Part shown: positions 8,374 to 17,156 of the stretch, piece by piece | Layout: every line of letters begins with the position of its first letter | How positions within the stretch are numbered: position 1 is the first letter of the stretch | Notes under the pieces: generated by a model | What the model saw: the letters and a program-made list of their open reading frames with translations, nothing else | What the model was told of the DNA's origin: nothing | Databases searched by the model: none | Made by a program: the position numbers and the translations under genes | NCBI RefSeq assembly: GCF_002846365.1 | Contig: NZ_PJMW01000004.1 | Location: 1-64,000 of the forward strand | Direction of reading: 5' to 3' | Source: Nocardia fluminea | GTDB taxonomy: Bacteria > Actinomycetota > Actinomycetes > Mycobacteriales > Mycobacteriaceae | DNA length: 64,000 nucleotides

Positions 8374-8442
8374 GCGCCCCGGCGCGATCACCGTCTACCC
8401 CCGGTCACCGCGCCGGATTGCACCGCCTTCCCAACGAGCGGC

Positions 8443-9050
8443 GTGCGGCACGAGGCGCTGTTATCCATATTGGACCCGGAATGACTCCGAAGTGATTGTG
8501 TCGCAGCACATTGCTGTAGCTGAGGGCAGCCTGATCCGGGAGACGCCGGGGAGGGCGGAAAGCAGCCCTGACAAAGTCGGGACGTGCCAGTACCGCCGAA
8601 TGGTGCGGGTCCGGTGAGCGTGGGACAGAGGTGGACGCGAGGAACCGGTGTCATAAAGCTCCTCAAGTTCGGGGTGCCAGCTCTCCAACTCGGTGGATAT
8701 GGACTGGCTTGCGGTGCATCTCCGATCGCTGTTAGTGGATCGGGGAACTCCCTTGACGGATTGTCTTGTCTGATGGGGAGGCCACGGTGAAAGCCTCGGG
8801 CGTAGTCGTGGCGAGGCTGCTGGAGCAAAGCTGGCCACTTCCTTTCCCAAATGGAGCAGTGAACGTGGGAACCATCTCTCTCGCCCATTGGTGATCGTGG
8901 CCAACGGTTTTCGGTGGGCAAGCTCGTCGTCGGCTGATGGAACGTGATGGGGCGGAGGAGTCGTAGTAGTTCGAGTCCAGGGTCCGGCACGAGGTCGCAC
9001 GAGTTGAGCGAGCTTGATCGAAGGAGGTCGGCGGATGCCGAAGATGTAGT
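8443..9050 (+). mobile_element. Probable 5' fragment of a group II intron
   Basis: The sequence from 8443 begins GTGCGGCACGAGGCGCTGTT, matching the GUGYG 5' end and following start of bacterial group II introns. About 330 bases on it has a segment like domain I-IV RNA (GGTGAAAGCCTCGGG, then GTGGGAACC). At 8940-9040 it has a GGCGGAGGAGTCGTAGTAGTTCG block of the kind found just upstream of intron-encoded reverse transcriptase starts. No reverse transcriptase frame or domain V/VI follows, so the 3' part is missing. The assignment is from pattern memory. Confidence 0.6.
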
Positions 9051-9079
9051 TACGGATCAGTGTTCGAAGATCCGTCCCC

Positions 9080-9300
9080 GGGCCCGACGTGCGTCGCCGG
9101 TAGCGGCGGGGTGCGAAGAGTTGGGGCAACTCCCGCAGTATCGCGGGCCGATCCTCCGGAGCCGCGCCTCTCAGCGCGAACCACACGATCGCTACTCGGT
9201 GACCAGCGAACACGGCACTGCCGATTGCGGCGGTGATCGCGGTTGGAAGTGTCAGCCCATCCAAGGCTCCCACGGAATTCCCTCTCATAGCGGTGGCCAT
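9080..9300 (-). pseudogene. N-terminal part of a small membrane-associated protein, cut at the intron fragment
   Basis: From the ATG at 9300 the first about 70 residues look coding: L-P-T-A-I-T-A-A-I-G-S-A-V-F-A-G, a hydrophobic stretch, then R-V-A-I-V-W-F-A-L-R-G-A-A-P-E-D-R-P-A-I-L. Beyond about 9080 the frame reads as the reverse of the group II intron fragment and loses protein character. I treat it as a truncated gene. Family not recognised. Confidence 0.35.
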
Positions 9301-9348
9301 ATCGGCATCTCATGCGAAGGACGCTTGGGACTCGCCGCCGCTGAGGTC

Positions 9349-10764
9349 CTACGTGGGATGCGACGTGGCGCCCATGGGGGGGCGGTCCGCTGGCACGACT
9401 GAGTCCTCTCGCGTCCTCGCGGGGCAGGTGTCGACCGCGCAAGCGTGGTGTAGGTGCGCTGTTCGACTTTCGACCAGGAGAACGACCGCGACCTCGCATC
9501 CGAGCACCATGCCTTGGTTCGAGACGAACGTCCGGAGAGCAGTGATCTGCGCTCCGCTGGTGTTTCGCCGGATCACTAGGGGCACGGCCAGATCGTCGGT
9601 GTCGAATATCATCGACATCGGCGCACGACGAAGGCCCAACTGCCATGTCAGCCACGCGCTCACGATGATGCCGCTACCGCGGAGCATGTCCATGTCCACG
9701 GTGAGCCGCACGCCGTATGCGCTGCCGCCGTCGTTGCCAATCATGTTGTCCGGCTTGCGCGGCTCCGGTGTTTCGATGGGTTTCGCACCACGTGCTATAA
9801 GGTCGATACTTCCGCCTACGGTTTCCCCGAGCTGGTCGATCGAAAGGCATTGTTCGAGTCGCCATCGGCTTACCGGGTAGATCTGGACTGCCTTGACGAA
9901 GAGGTCGTTCTTCGCGATTGGGCCGAACCTGGTGACGAGATCAACCACGACCTCAACCGCCCCGCGGTACTTCGTGGCGTCCAATCCGGGCCACTCCGCG
10001 AGTCCCCACAGGCCATCCGGACGGATGTGGGCGAACCGTTCGTCACGGCGCAATGACTCGGCGAGCGCACGGGGGCTACCCGTGCCGACCTCCACGGCGA
10101 CTCGCTCGATCCTGTGTGGTTCGCCTTGGTCGAGCAGCCAGAGGTAGGCGGCGTCCCGTTTGCGCGCGCGTCGACGCAGCCAGTTGCCGTCCGGTTCGCG
10201 GATCAGCGGGCTCCTGTCGTCTGCCAGCAGACGCTCGATCGGGAGCCCATCGGGGACCTGGTGGTCGGCGACGAGCGCCGCCAACATCTCCGACGTGATC
10301 GGGGCGGCGCGGACGATTGTCGCCAGGAGCGCGGCTAGGTTGTCGGGCGAATTGGTCCACCACCCATCGAGATCACCCGCCCACGTGCGAGGTGGGCGAA
10401 GCCCGGCGGCCTCCGCGAGGATCTTGATCGCGACGTGGTCACCAACTTCGATCGCCTCGGCGAGTTCATGCCGGCGAATCGCGATGTCAATGTGCGCGGC
10501 CATCAGTCTCTCGCGCCAGTCCGGTATCGCTTCGTCAGCGCGATCGCGAACATGCCGCGCGACTCCCGTCAGGAGCTGGCGCGCGTACTCGCGAGTGAAG
10601 CCATGCGTGTCGCCGATCTCTTGCAATGTGTTTCCCTGGCATCTGGCGAGGAACACGGCACGCGACCGATCCGAAGTCGCCGCCCACGCGTCCGCGAGCC
10701 AGCTCGACGATGTCGCGTCCGCGACGTCGAAATCGCCCGTTCCTCGATCAGCATTCTTGTCCAC
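9349..10764 (-). CDS. Sigma-region-4-like HTH protein, last gene of MutL-type ATPase operon
   Basis: A 471-residue protein, GTG start at 10764. Near the N-terminus (residues about 30-75) it has L-Q-E-I-G-D-T-H-G-F-T-R-E-Y-A-R-Q-L-L, a close match to the sigma-70 region 4 helix-turn-helix (L-x-E-I-G-x-x-x-G-V-T-R-E-R-V-R-Q). The middle shows winged-helix-like segments, for example S-L-R-R-D-E-R-F-A-H-I-R-P-D-G-L-W-G-L, resembling HARE-HTH. There is no region 2, so it is not an ordinary sigma factor. It follows the 200 aa gene by 9 bases and belongs to the same leftward operon as the helicase and GHKL ATPase. A DNA-recognition or regulatory role is inference. Confidence 0.7.
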   Translation of the reverse strand: MDKNADRGTGDFDVADATSSSWLADAWAATSDRSRAVFLARCQGNTLQEIGDTHGFTREYARQLLTGVARHVRDRADEAIPDWRERLMAAHIDIAIRRHELAEAIEVGDHVAIKILAEAAGLRPPRTWAGDLDGWWTNSPDNLAALLATIVRAAPITSEMLAALVADHQVPDGLPIERLLADDRSPLIREPDGNWLRRRARKRDAAYLWLLDQGEPHRIERVAVEVGTGSPRALAESLRRDERFAHIRPDGLWGLAEWPGLDATKYRGAVEVVVDLVTRFGPIAKNDLFVKAVQIYPVSRWRLEQCLSIDQLGETVGGSIDLIARGAKPIETPEPRKPDNMIGNDGGSAYGVRLTVDMDMLRGSGIIVSAWLTWQLGLRRAPMSMIFDTDDLAVPLVIRRNTSGAQITALRTFVSNQGMVLGCEVAVVLLVESRTAHLHHACAVDTCPARTREDSVVPADRPPMGATSHPT

Positions 10765-10773
10765 AGCTATTCC

Positions 10774-11376
10774 CTAACCGTCCGTGACGTGGCTGACGGC
10801 CAGCCCGAGTCGTCGAGCGATTCGCTCGTGGACCGCCTTCGTCGACGGGTCGACCCGCTCGGCGAACGAGTCGACCACACAGAGAACCCACGGCCGCACG
10901 TCACCTCTGGCCTGGGTGTTCAGCGCGCCCCAGACGAGGTGCTTGAAGCTGACGACCGGCGCCCACGCGAACCACTGTTCGCGTTCCTCGTCGTCGGTGT
11001 GACTGATCAGAACGCGTAGTGGTTTCGTATCCATACTGTCGGGATTGACGATCCAACTCGCGTCAAGCGCTTTCGCCACGAGTACATCGACATTCGATGC
11101 CGGCTTTTGGACGAGGCTCTTGTACTTTCCGACCCCGTTGACGGCGCGAGCCAGTTCCTTCATCGGCCCGTTCTTGATCCAAACTCGGACGTCATCATCT
11201 GTTCCGAGGTAGGACAGCAGGCGTCCGCCTATCCTCGGATCCGCGGTCCACTGCCGGTACAGCTCTGTTTTGGCCGCGTGGGTGATTCCAGTCCGCGATT
11301 TCTCCCCACCCTCGGCGTAGATCAATCGCGTGACCTCCATGTCGATGTGCGAGGGGATCGGATGCTTCGTGCTCAT
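10774..11376 (-). CDS. Unknown 200-residue protein in the MutL-type ATPase operon
   Basis: The ATG at 11376 overlaps the helicase stop (ATGA), so translation is coupled. The protein has no signal peptide or membrane segment. The C-terminal half has alternating strands and helices (P-L-R-V-L-I-S-H-T-D-D, W-F-A-W-A-P-V-V-S-F-K-H-L-V-W-G, R-P-W-V-L-C-V-V-D-S-F) that could be a nuclease or Rossmann-like fold, but I see no diagnostic motif. I do not recognise the family. Its place between helicase and sigma-like gene argues that it is a core component. Confidence 0.7.
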   Translation of the reverse strand: MSTKHPIPSHIDMEVTRLIYAEGGEKSRTGITHAAKTELYRQWTADPRIGGRLLSYLGTDDDVRVWIKNGPMKELARAVNGVGKYKSLVQKPASNVDVLVAKALDASWIVNPDSMDTKPLRVLISHTDDEEREQWFAWAPVVSFKHLVWGALNTQARGDVRPWVLCVVDSFAERVDPSTKAVHERIARRLGLAVSHVTDG

Positions 11377-13046
11377 TGGATTCCTTGTGTGTCCGGGAAC
11401 TGGAGTTGCACTTCGTCGGAGGAGGTTTCGAGGTCCGCCGCGTCGCGAATCCAGTGGTCCATCAATGTGCCGATGGTCTTGTCGCTAAATTCGATGCGAG
11501 ACGCGTGCGACGAGTGGAGTTCGAGGTGCTCAGCCTCCTCGGCCTCGAGAGTTCTGCGGAGGTCGAGGGTCGCGGCGACTCTCCGGATGTCGGTGACGAA
11601 GTCGAGCACGCGCAAAGCGTCCTTGCCCGGACTCAGCCGTAGACCACGTCCCAGCTGCTGAACGAAGATTCGGCGACTGTGCGTCACCCGCAGGAAGGCG
11701 ATCAGGTTCACGTCAGGAACGTCGACTCCCTCGTTGAAGACGTCCACACACGTGATGACGGGGACTCTGCCGAGCCTGAACTCGTTCAGCAGGATCTGCC
11801 GCCGCAATGGCGCCAACCCGCTATGCAGGTAGGAGGCGTTGGCCCACGCCGAATCCGATGCGGACAGCAGTCGCGCGATGTGCTCGGCGTGGTTCTTGGT
11901 CTGGCAGAACACGATCGCGCGTGGATCAGGTGTCGACCGCCACGCGTCACGGAAGTGTTCGACGATCTCCTCATCGCGCTGGGGCAGGAAGAGCGACCTG
12001 TTGAGGTCCTTGATCGAGTACCCATGTGAGCTCACGCTTCTCACAACATCCCAGTCGATGTTGTCGACGTAGATCCGGTAGTCAACCGCTGCGAGGTAGC
12101 CTGCCGCCATTCCCTCGGCGATTCCCATCTTGAAGCTTGGTTCACCGAAGCGAGCGGTGATATCGAACTTGTCACCGCGCCAGGGCGTCGCCGTGACACC
12201 GAACTGCCGAGCGCTTGGGCAAAGGTCCAGCAACTCAGCGAATCTCCCGGTTTCCGCCACGTGGTGCGTCTCGTCGATCATGATCAGGTCGGGCCGATAG
12301 CCATTGTGGCGAACTTGCGCGAGAACGGATTCGACGGTACCGACGACAACTCCGTCAAGCCCACACGGTTTGCTGTCTCCTGTCAACAATCGAGTCGACA
12401 CAGCTTTCGGGATATGGCGCCAGATCGCCTTCTCCAGCTGGGCGACGAGCTCCCGCATGTGGGCGACGACCAGGATTCGCGCGTTCGGGTCGGCGGCGAG
12501 ATGGCGACGGATCACCTCACCGCCGATGACGGTCTTACCAAGTCCGGTCGCCAGTTCCAATAGAGCGGTCCCCCGTCGTTCGAGGTCGAGGATCAAAGCT
12601 TCCGCCGCCTGGATTTGATACGGCCGCAACGCGTACGGGCTGTGGACGGTATCTGGCATCACCCTGCCGATTTCGGCCAAGGTCGCCCCATGCCACAACG
12701 CGATGTCGATCCCCACGCCCTTGAGCGCCTGGCGACGCTCGGCTGCGGCTTGGTTGATGTCGGTGTTGGTGACCAGCACCGACTTATCGGCGCGATAGCG
12801 CGCACGCGCCCGCTCGAGGTCGTCGACGCCAACGCGATCAACGCGTCCGCTGGCCTTCCATTTGCATTGGAAGATCCACTGCTCGCGATCGCGCACCGCG
12901 AGCAGATCGGCGCCGTGATCACCAGCGCCGTCGATCATTCGAACGTCGCTGAAGCCGAGGTGCCACAACGCGCGTTCGACCGCGTGCGGCAGTCCCGCCG
13001 GACCCCCACGCAGGAGTTCGCCCGCCGTCAGGAAACCAGCGCTCAC
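11373..13046 (-). CDS. SF2 helicase with N-terminal Mrr-like restriction endonuclease domain
   Basis: A 557-residue protein. Residues 1-125 form a Mrr_cat-type PD-(D/E)XK domain: D-H-G-A-D-L-L-A-V with Q-C-K-W-K, the D...QxK signature. From about residue 140 comes an SF2 helicase: L-A-T-G-L-G-K-T (Walker A), I-D-E-T-H-H (DExH), T-A-T-P-W-R-G (motif III), then the second RecA domain with D-V-F-N-E-G-V-D-V-P-D and Q-Q-L-G-R-G-L-R (motif VI). All helicase motifs look intact. The ATG overlaps the end of the GHKL gene by four bases. It probably translocates on and cuts DNA as the effector of the system. Confidence 0.88.
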   Translation of the reverse strand: MSAGFLTAGELLRGGPAGLPHAVERALWHLGFSDVRMIDGAGDHGADLLAVRDREQWIFQCKWKASGRVDRVGVDDLERARARYRADKSVLVTNTDINQAAAERRQALKGVGIDIALWHGATLAEIGRVMPDTVHSPYALRPYQIQAAEALILDLERRGTALLELATGLGKTVIGGEVIRRHLAADPNARILVVAHMRELVAQLEKAIWRHIPKAVSTRLLTGDSKPCGLDGVVVGTVESVLAQVRHNGYRPDLIMIDETHHVAETGRFAELLDLCPSARQFGVTATPWRGDKFDITARFGEPSFKMGIAEGMAAGYLAAVDYRIYVDNIDWDVVRSVSSHGYSIKDLNRSLFLPQRDEEIVEHFRDAWRSTPDPRAIVFCQTKNHAEHIARLLSASDSAWANASYLHSGLAPLRRQILLNEFRLGRVPVITCVDVFNEGVDVPDVNLIAFLRVTHSRRIFVQQLGRGLRLSPGKDALRVLDFVTDIRRVAATLDLRRTLEAEEAEHLELHSSHASRIEFSDKTIGTLMDHWIRDAADLETSSDEVQLQFPDTQGIQ

Positions 13047-15364
13047 TGTTCCTCCGAGAGCTCGTCGGCCAGTAGTCGAATGCTCAGCCGTGTGCGTTCC
13101 AGCTGACTCGGAAGGCTCGCCGGGACCACCGTGGCGAGGTCTGCGAGGTAGCCGACGATCCGAGCGACACCCAGCCTCCGCGCACCCAGCGACGTCACCC
13201 CTTCGTGGAGGCCCTTAAACACGAGTCCGTCCATGAACGCCTCCGGCCACGCCTCCACGAGCCGGACGAGGAACAGTGCCGGGACATACAGTAGGAATTC
13301 GGCTTTGGTCCCGAGATCGCTGGTACGTGCGACTCGCCCCTCGGCTACCATCGCGATCTCGGTGGAGGTCAGTTCATCTGGGGTGAGATATTGGAAGGCG
13401 CGGGCGGGGTCACCCGTGGCGTCGACCGCCCTTGTCATTCGCTGACGGATGTTCGCGAGCAGCTCCTGCGCCTCGGCCCCGACGGCTTGGGAGTCCAGAG
13501 CGGTGTCGGACAAGGAGCTTACTCGAATCGCGGCGATGATCTGCGAATGGCTCCATTCGCTGTCGCTCCTCACCTTGAGGAGGACCGCGAGCTCCATGAG
13601 TAGCAGGTCGGCCGGATCCATGCCGAAACGCTTGAACACCACGTGTTCGAGGTCGAGGAAGGCGGTGAACGACATTCCACGTCGCTGGTCCAGGAGAACG
13701 GGCGTCGGATTCCCTTTGTCGTCGACGAGTTTCCCGACTGTGAGTCGCCGGGCCTCGACCTGCACATACCCAATTTCGGGATCGCCGAGTGACTTCGTCA
13801 ACGTCGGGTACACGGTGGAATCCCGTACGTACCGGGCGATTCGCTCCTGAAGCGTCTCCCTGCCTGAAGTCCCGGAGGTCGCGGTCGCGCCGACGACCGT
13901 CGCCGTCGGCGCCGTCGGCGAGGTCCAGACCGACGGCACCCCGAGTGCTTCGAGCACAGCGGCGGTGTCCGCGCCGTCGGGCGTGCTCGCGTCCGCTTTC
14001 CCCGCTTTCTCACCGCGCTTGGCGGCCTCGTAGTCGAGAACGGCCTGCCACCACAGGTCGTCTGACTGGTACTCGGCCTTCCCGTTTTGGAACTCCCGAC
14101 CCCACGCTCGGGTTTCGGGATGGATTGGCCCCTTGCCGTTAGGGTCACCGGGCACGAGACAGCGCTCGCCCGCGTCGTTTCGACGATAACCCTTGACCAG
14201 TCGAGCGAGAGGGCTGTGGTTCTCGGCGTATCCAGCCTCCTTGGCGCGCTGCGGGAGCAATGGACCGTTGCCGCGCAGCATCTCGATCGCCGCCCGCCAA
14301 CTCCGGTCGTCGTATTCGAACGCGTTCTTCTGATACGCCACGGGCACGTGATCGAGATGGATCTCCCCGATGATCCGGCCACCCTGGTGCGCCAACTCCA
14401 CGGGGTACTCGGGTTCCTCGTTGCCCAACTCGCCGTTGGGGTTACGCCACGAGAAGATCCGCTTGTCCCAGCGCAGGATCTTCCTGCCGTTGCGCAGGAA
14501 GTCGATCCCGAACTCCTTCTTGTCCAGGTATCGCTGGATGCCCAGCCACCCGTGCACTCGCCGCTCCCGGACGGTGACCCGGCTACTGCCGCAGGCCTCG
14601 CATTCGCGGTGGCCGGGCATCTGCCACTCGCCGCAGTCGGAGCAGGCGAGACCGTCCTCGAGCTTTGTGTCGATCTCGATGTAGGCCGGGATCCGCTCTT
14701 TCCTGTTGTAGAGGACTGACCGGTCATCCGACCATCGGCAGTGCCGGACGGGCTTGACGCGGATCCCGCCGATGGTCAGCTCGAATGGCCTGTTCTCAAG
14801 GATCCAGGAGTACACGCCCCCGAGGTGATTGCGGAGGTTAGCGCCGTTCTTGCTGAGCCAGGTCGCGCGCTCGGCCTTCAGCCGGCTGACGATGATTCGG
14901 GTGCCGTGCTCGTTCGGGTCGGCCTTCGGCTCGGCGATGTCATCGGCTTCGAAATCGTCGTTGATGCGGTCCAGATCGATATCGACCCCGATCCACTCGG
15001 GATCCCCTTGACGGGTTGTCAGCACCCGGGTTCGGCGGCCGAGCCGCGCTGTCGCCACGTTGAAGCCCATGCCGAAGAGACCGAGCTTGTCGTGTGCGTC
15101 GTTGCCTGACCAACCGGCCCGTACGGCGCGCTCCAGCCGTTCTCGGTCCATCCCCTGACCGGTGTCCTCCACGACCAGCTCGCCGTTCGGCGTAGTTGGT
15201 AAATGGACGCTGACGTGGTACCCGCCTGCCCACGGGATTCCTGCCCGGAGGATCTCGGTGAAATCGTCCAGCGAGTTGTCGACGAGCTCCGCGATGCACT
15301 GCCATTCGTCGAACTCGATCTCGCCGAGCATTCGCAGTACGCGGGCGGACGGGGTGATCTTCAT
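13043..15364 (-). CDS. MutL/MORC-type GHKL ATPase of a restriction-type system
   Basis: A 773-residue protein, first gene of the leftward operon. The N-terminal 200 residues are a GHKL ATPase: C-I-A-E-L-V-D-N-S-L-D-D (N box, catalytic Glu), V-E-D-T-G-Q-G-M (G1 box) and G-L-F-G-M-G-F-N-V-A (G2 box). A zinc-ribbon-like insertion follows around residues 240-265 (C-S-D-C-G-E-W then C-E-A-C). The C-terminal half is unassigned, mostly helical, with a Thr/Ala-rich linker near 490-510. MutL-like and MORC-like GHKL ATPases coupled to SF2 helicases, methylases and Vsr nucleases are a known class of predicted restriction systems. The role as DNA clamp or sensor is inference. Confidence 0.85.
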   Translation of the reverse strand: MKITPSARVLRMLGEIEFDEWQCIAELVDNSLDDFTEILRAGIPWAGGYHVSVHLPTTPNGELVVEDTGQGMDRERLERAVRAGWSGNDAHDKLGLFGMGFNVATARLGRRTRVLTTRQGDPEWIGVDIDLDRINDDFEADDIAEPKADPNEHGTRIIVSRLKAERATWLSKNGANLRNHLGGVYSWILENRPFELTIGGIRVKPVRHCRWSDDRSVLYNRKERIPAYIEIDTKLEDGLACSDCGEWQMPGHRECEACGSSRVTVRERRVHGWLGIQRYLDKKEFGIDFLRNGRKILRWDKRIFSWRNPNGELGNEEPEYPVELAHQGGRIIGEIHLDHVPVAYQKNAFEYDDRSWRAAIEMLRGNGPLLPQRAKEAGYAENHSPLARLVKGYRRNDAGERCLVPGDPNGKGPIHPETRAWGREFQNGKAEYQSDDLWWQAVLDYEAAKRGEKAGKADASTPDGADTAAVLEALGVPSVWTSPTAPTATVVGATATSGTSGRETLQERIARYVRDSTVYPTLTKSLGDPEIGYVQVEARRLTVGKLVDDKGNPTPVLLDQRRGMSFTAFLDLEHVVFKRFGMDPADLLLMELAVLLKVRSDSEWSHSQIIAAIRVSSLSDTALDSQAVGAEAQELLANIRQRMTRAVDATGDPARAFQYLTPDELTSTEIAMVAEGRVARTSDLGTKAEFLLYVPALFLVRLVEAWPEAFMDGLVFKGLHEGVTSLGARRLGVARIVGYLADLATVVPASLPSQLERTRLSIRLLADELSEEQ

Positions 15365-15864
15365 CGTGCGGGTTCCTCCTGGGACCGGGTTTCACGCGCG
15401 CTTCAACCGCCTAGGTCCTGTGTGTTTCGGACCCAGGCCGATCGCCCGACATGCAGAGAAGTCGGGGTGTTGGGGAGTGAGCTTAGCCGGTGCCACCGAC
15501 AAGTCACTCAAGGGCAGCCGGTGGCGGTGATGTTGGAATGTGTTGTGCGCCTGCGAATTCCGCTTGAAAAAAGAGGGCGACCGACCAGTCTCTTCTGTAC
15601 GACGGCACGATCGCTGATCCGGGATAGGCGACCAACCCCGGTCGAGAAAGGGGGAACGGACCGCCGGGCGTTCGGCGTTTGATTTGGCTACCACTGGAGG
15701 CGAAGTAGCGGCGATGCCGCCCGCGGGGGTCGATCACCTCCCCCCTGATCAGCATGGAACGTCTGGCCTATGTACTTGACCAGTGACGATTCACTTGGCG
15801 ATCAGCCTCTATATGTTCGCGATTCGCACAAACATTCGATCCAACTCCGCGGTATGGTTTGCCC
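15365..15864. promoter_or_regulatory. Shared promoter region between GHKL operon and methyltransferase gene
   Basis: About 500 bases between divergent starts, with no convincing coding frame. A TATGGT hexamer at 15853-15858 lies only a few bases before the methyltransferase ATG at 15865, which would give a leaderless or near-leaderless transcript. No good -35 box accompanies it. The length of the region suggests separate control of the restriction and methylation arms. I see no clear operator palindrome. Confidence 0.4.
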
Positions 15865-17154
15865 ATGCCAAATGAAACCACCGCCAACACTGAGCGAACA
15901 AGCGTCGAGCTCTTCGCTGGAGGCGGCGGCCTGGCCATGGCGGTTGAGGCGGCGGGGTTCAGACCGTTGTTGTTCAACGAGTTCGCTAAGCGAGCGTGCG
16001 AGACGCTGGCCATGAATCGCGCGACGCCTGTCGAGGTGGCGGACTGGGTCCCCGCTGTTCCCGCGGAGGGGGAGCGCCCCCCACTGGTAATGGGCGACGT
16101 CGACAAGGTCGAGTTCGAGTACCTGCAGCCCTACAACGTGGATGTGCTCGCCGGCGGGCCACCCTGCCAGCCGTTTTCCCTGGGCGGTATCGCGCAGGGT
16201 GACGAGGACGACCGCAACGGGTTCCCGCACATGTTCCGCGCCATCCGCGAGATGCAACCGAGGGCCGTCATCTGCGAGAATGTCCGCGGCCTGCTCCGCC
16301 CCTCGTTCTCACCGTATTTCGACTACATCAAGCGCGAGTTGGCGCTGCCGTTCGTGAAGCGCGCTGATGGGGCGCACTGGAGCGACCATGATCGGATTCT
16401 CCGGCGCGAGGCGAGGTCGCGTGACATCCCCGATGACGAGAGGTACGATGTCGCGCATTTCCCGGTGAACGCGGCCGACTACGGCGTCCCGCAGATCCGC
16501 AATCGGGTCATCATCGTTGCTTTCCGCCGGGACATCGGGGTCGACCTCGGTCGGTACACCGAACTCGTCGCGCCGACGCACAGCGAGACGAGGCTGCGCG
16601 AGGACATGATCAGCGGCGTTTACTGGAAACGTCATGGGAAGAAGTCGAATGACGCTGTTCGCCGCCGGGTGATGGAGCGAATCCCATTGGATCAGTCGTT
16701 GCCGATCGATGGCCCGCGGCTGCGTCCATGGCGAACGCTTAGGGACGCGTTGCTCGGGACCGACGGGCAGCGGCCGCTGCCCGACATCCCCGACGATCGA
16801 CTCGACCGGACCGAGTTCAGACCGGGCGAGTTCATACACCACGTTGGCTGGCCGGACGCGCGCGTGTACACAGGGCATACCCCCAACGAGCTGGATAGAC
16901 CCGCGAAGACGGTCAAGGCCGGCGTCCATGGCGTTCCCGGTGGGGAGTCCGTCATGCTCCGCGATGACGGTACCCACCGCTACATGACAGTTCGGGAGGC
17001 CGCTCGCGTGATGACATTCCCTGACAGCTGGGAGCTGGCTGGGCCGCGCGGGGAGAAGATGCGCCAGCTCGGTAATGCTGTGCCGGTTCAGCTGGGGAAG
17101 GTGTTCGCGGACGCGATCGCCACTGTCTTGGACGAAGCCGAGCCGAAGAGATAG
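15865..17154 (+). CDS. C5-cytosine DNA methyltransferase
   Basis: About 429 residues from the ATG at 15865; a TTG two codons upstream is a weaker start. All key motifs are present in order: motif I E-L-F-A-G-G-G-G-L-A, motif IV G-G-P-P-C-Q-P-F-S with the catalytic Cys, motif VI E-N-V-R-G-L, motif VIII Q-I-R-N-R-V-I-I-V, and motif X R-Q-L-G-N-A-V-P-V-Q. The target-recognition region between VIII and X is about 150 residues. It makes 5-methylcytosine in a specific DNA site. It is followed two bases later by vsr and faces the ATPase/helicase operon, so it should protect host DNA from that system. Confidence 0.93.
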   Translation: MPNETTANTERTSVELFAGGGGLAMAVEAAGFRPLLFNEFAKRACETLAMNRATPVEVADWVPAVPAEGERPPLVMGDVDKVEFEYLQPYNVDVLAGGPPCQPFSLGGIAQGDEDDRNGFPHMFRAIREMQPRAVICENVRGLLRPSFSPYFDYIKRELALPFVKRADGAHWSDHDRILRREARSRDIPDDERYDVAHFPVNAADYGVPQIRNRVIIVAFRRDIGVDLGRYTELVAPTHSETRLREDMISGVYWKRHGKKSNDAVRRRVMERIPLDQSLPIDGPRLRPWRTLRDALLGTDGQRPLPDIPDDRLDRTEFRPGEFIHHVGWPDARVYTGHTPNELDRPAKTVKAGVHGVPGGESVMLRDDGTHRYMTVREAARVMTFPDSWELAGPRGEKMRQLGNAVPVQLGKVFADAIATVLDEAEPKR

Positions 17155-17156
17155 GC

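Noticed and set aside
8461-9080. Downstream part of the minus-strand 279-codon frame starting at 9300
   Set aside because: Beyond the first about 70 codons it is the reverse strand of the group II intron fragment and has no protein-like pattern.
15392-15755. Minus-strand frames of 83-100 codons between the GHKL gene and the methyltransferase
   Set aside because: Low-complexity, Pro/Arg-rich, no ribosome-binding site or family pattern; the region is better read as the divergent promoter.
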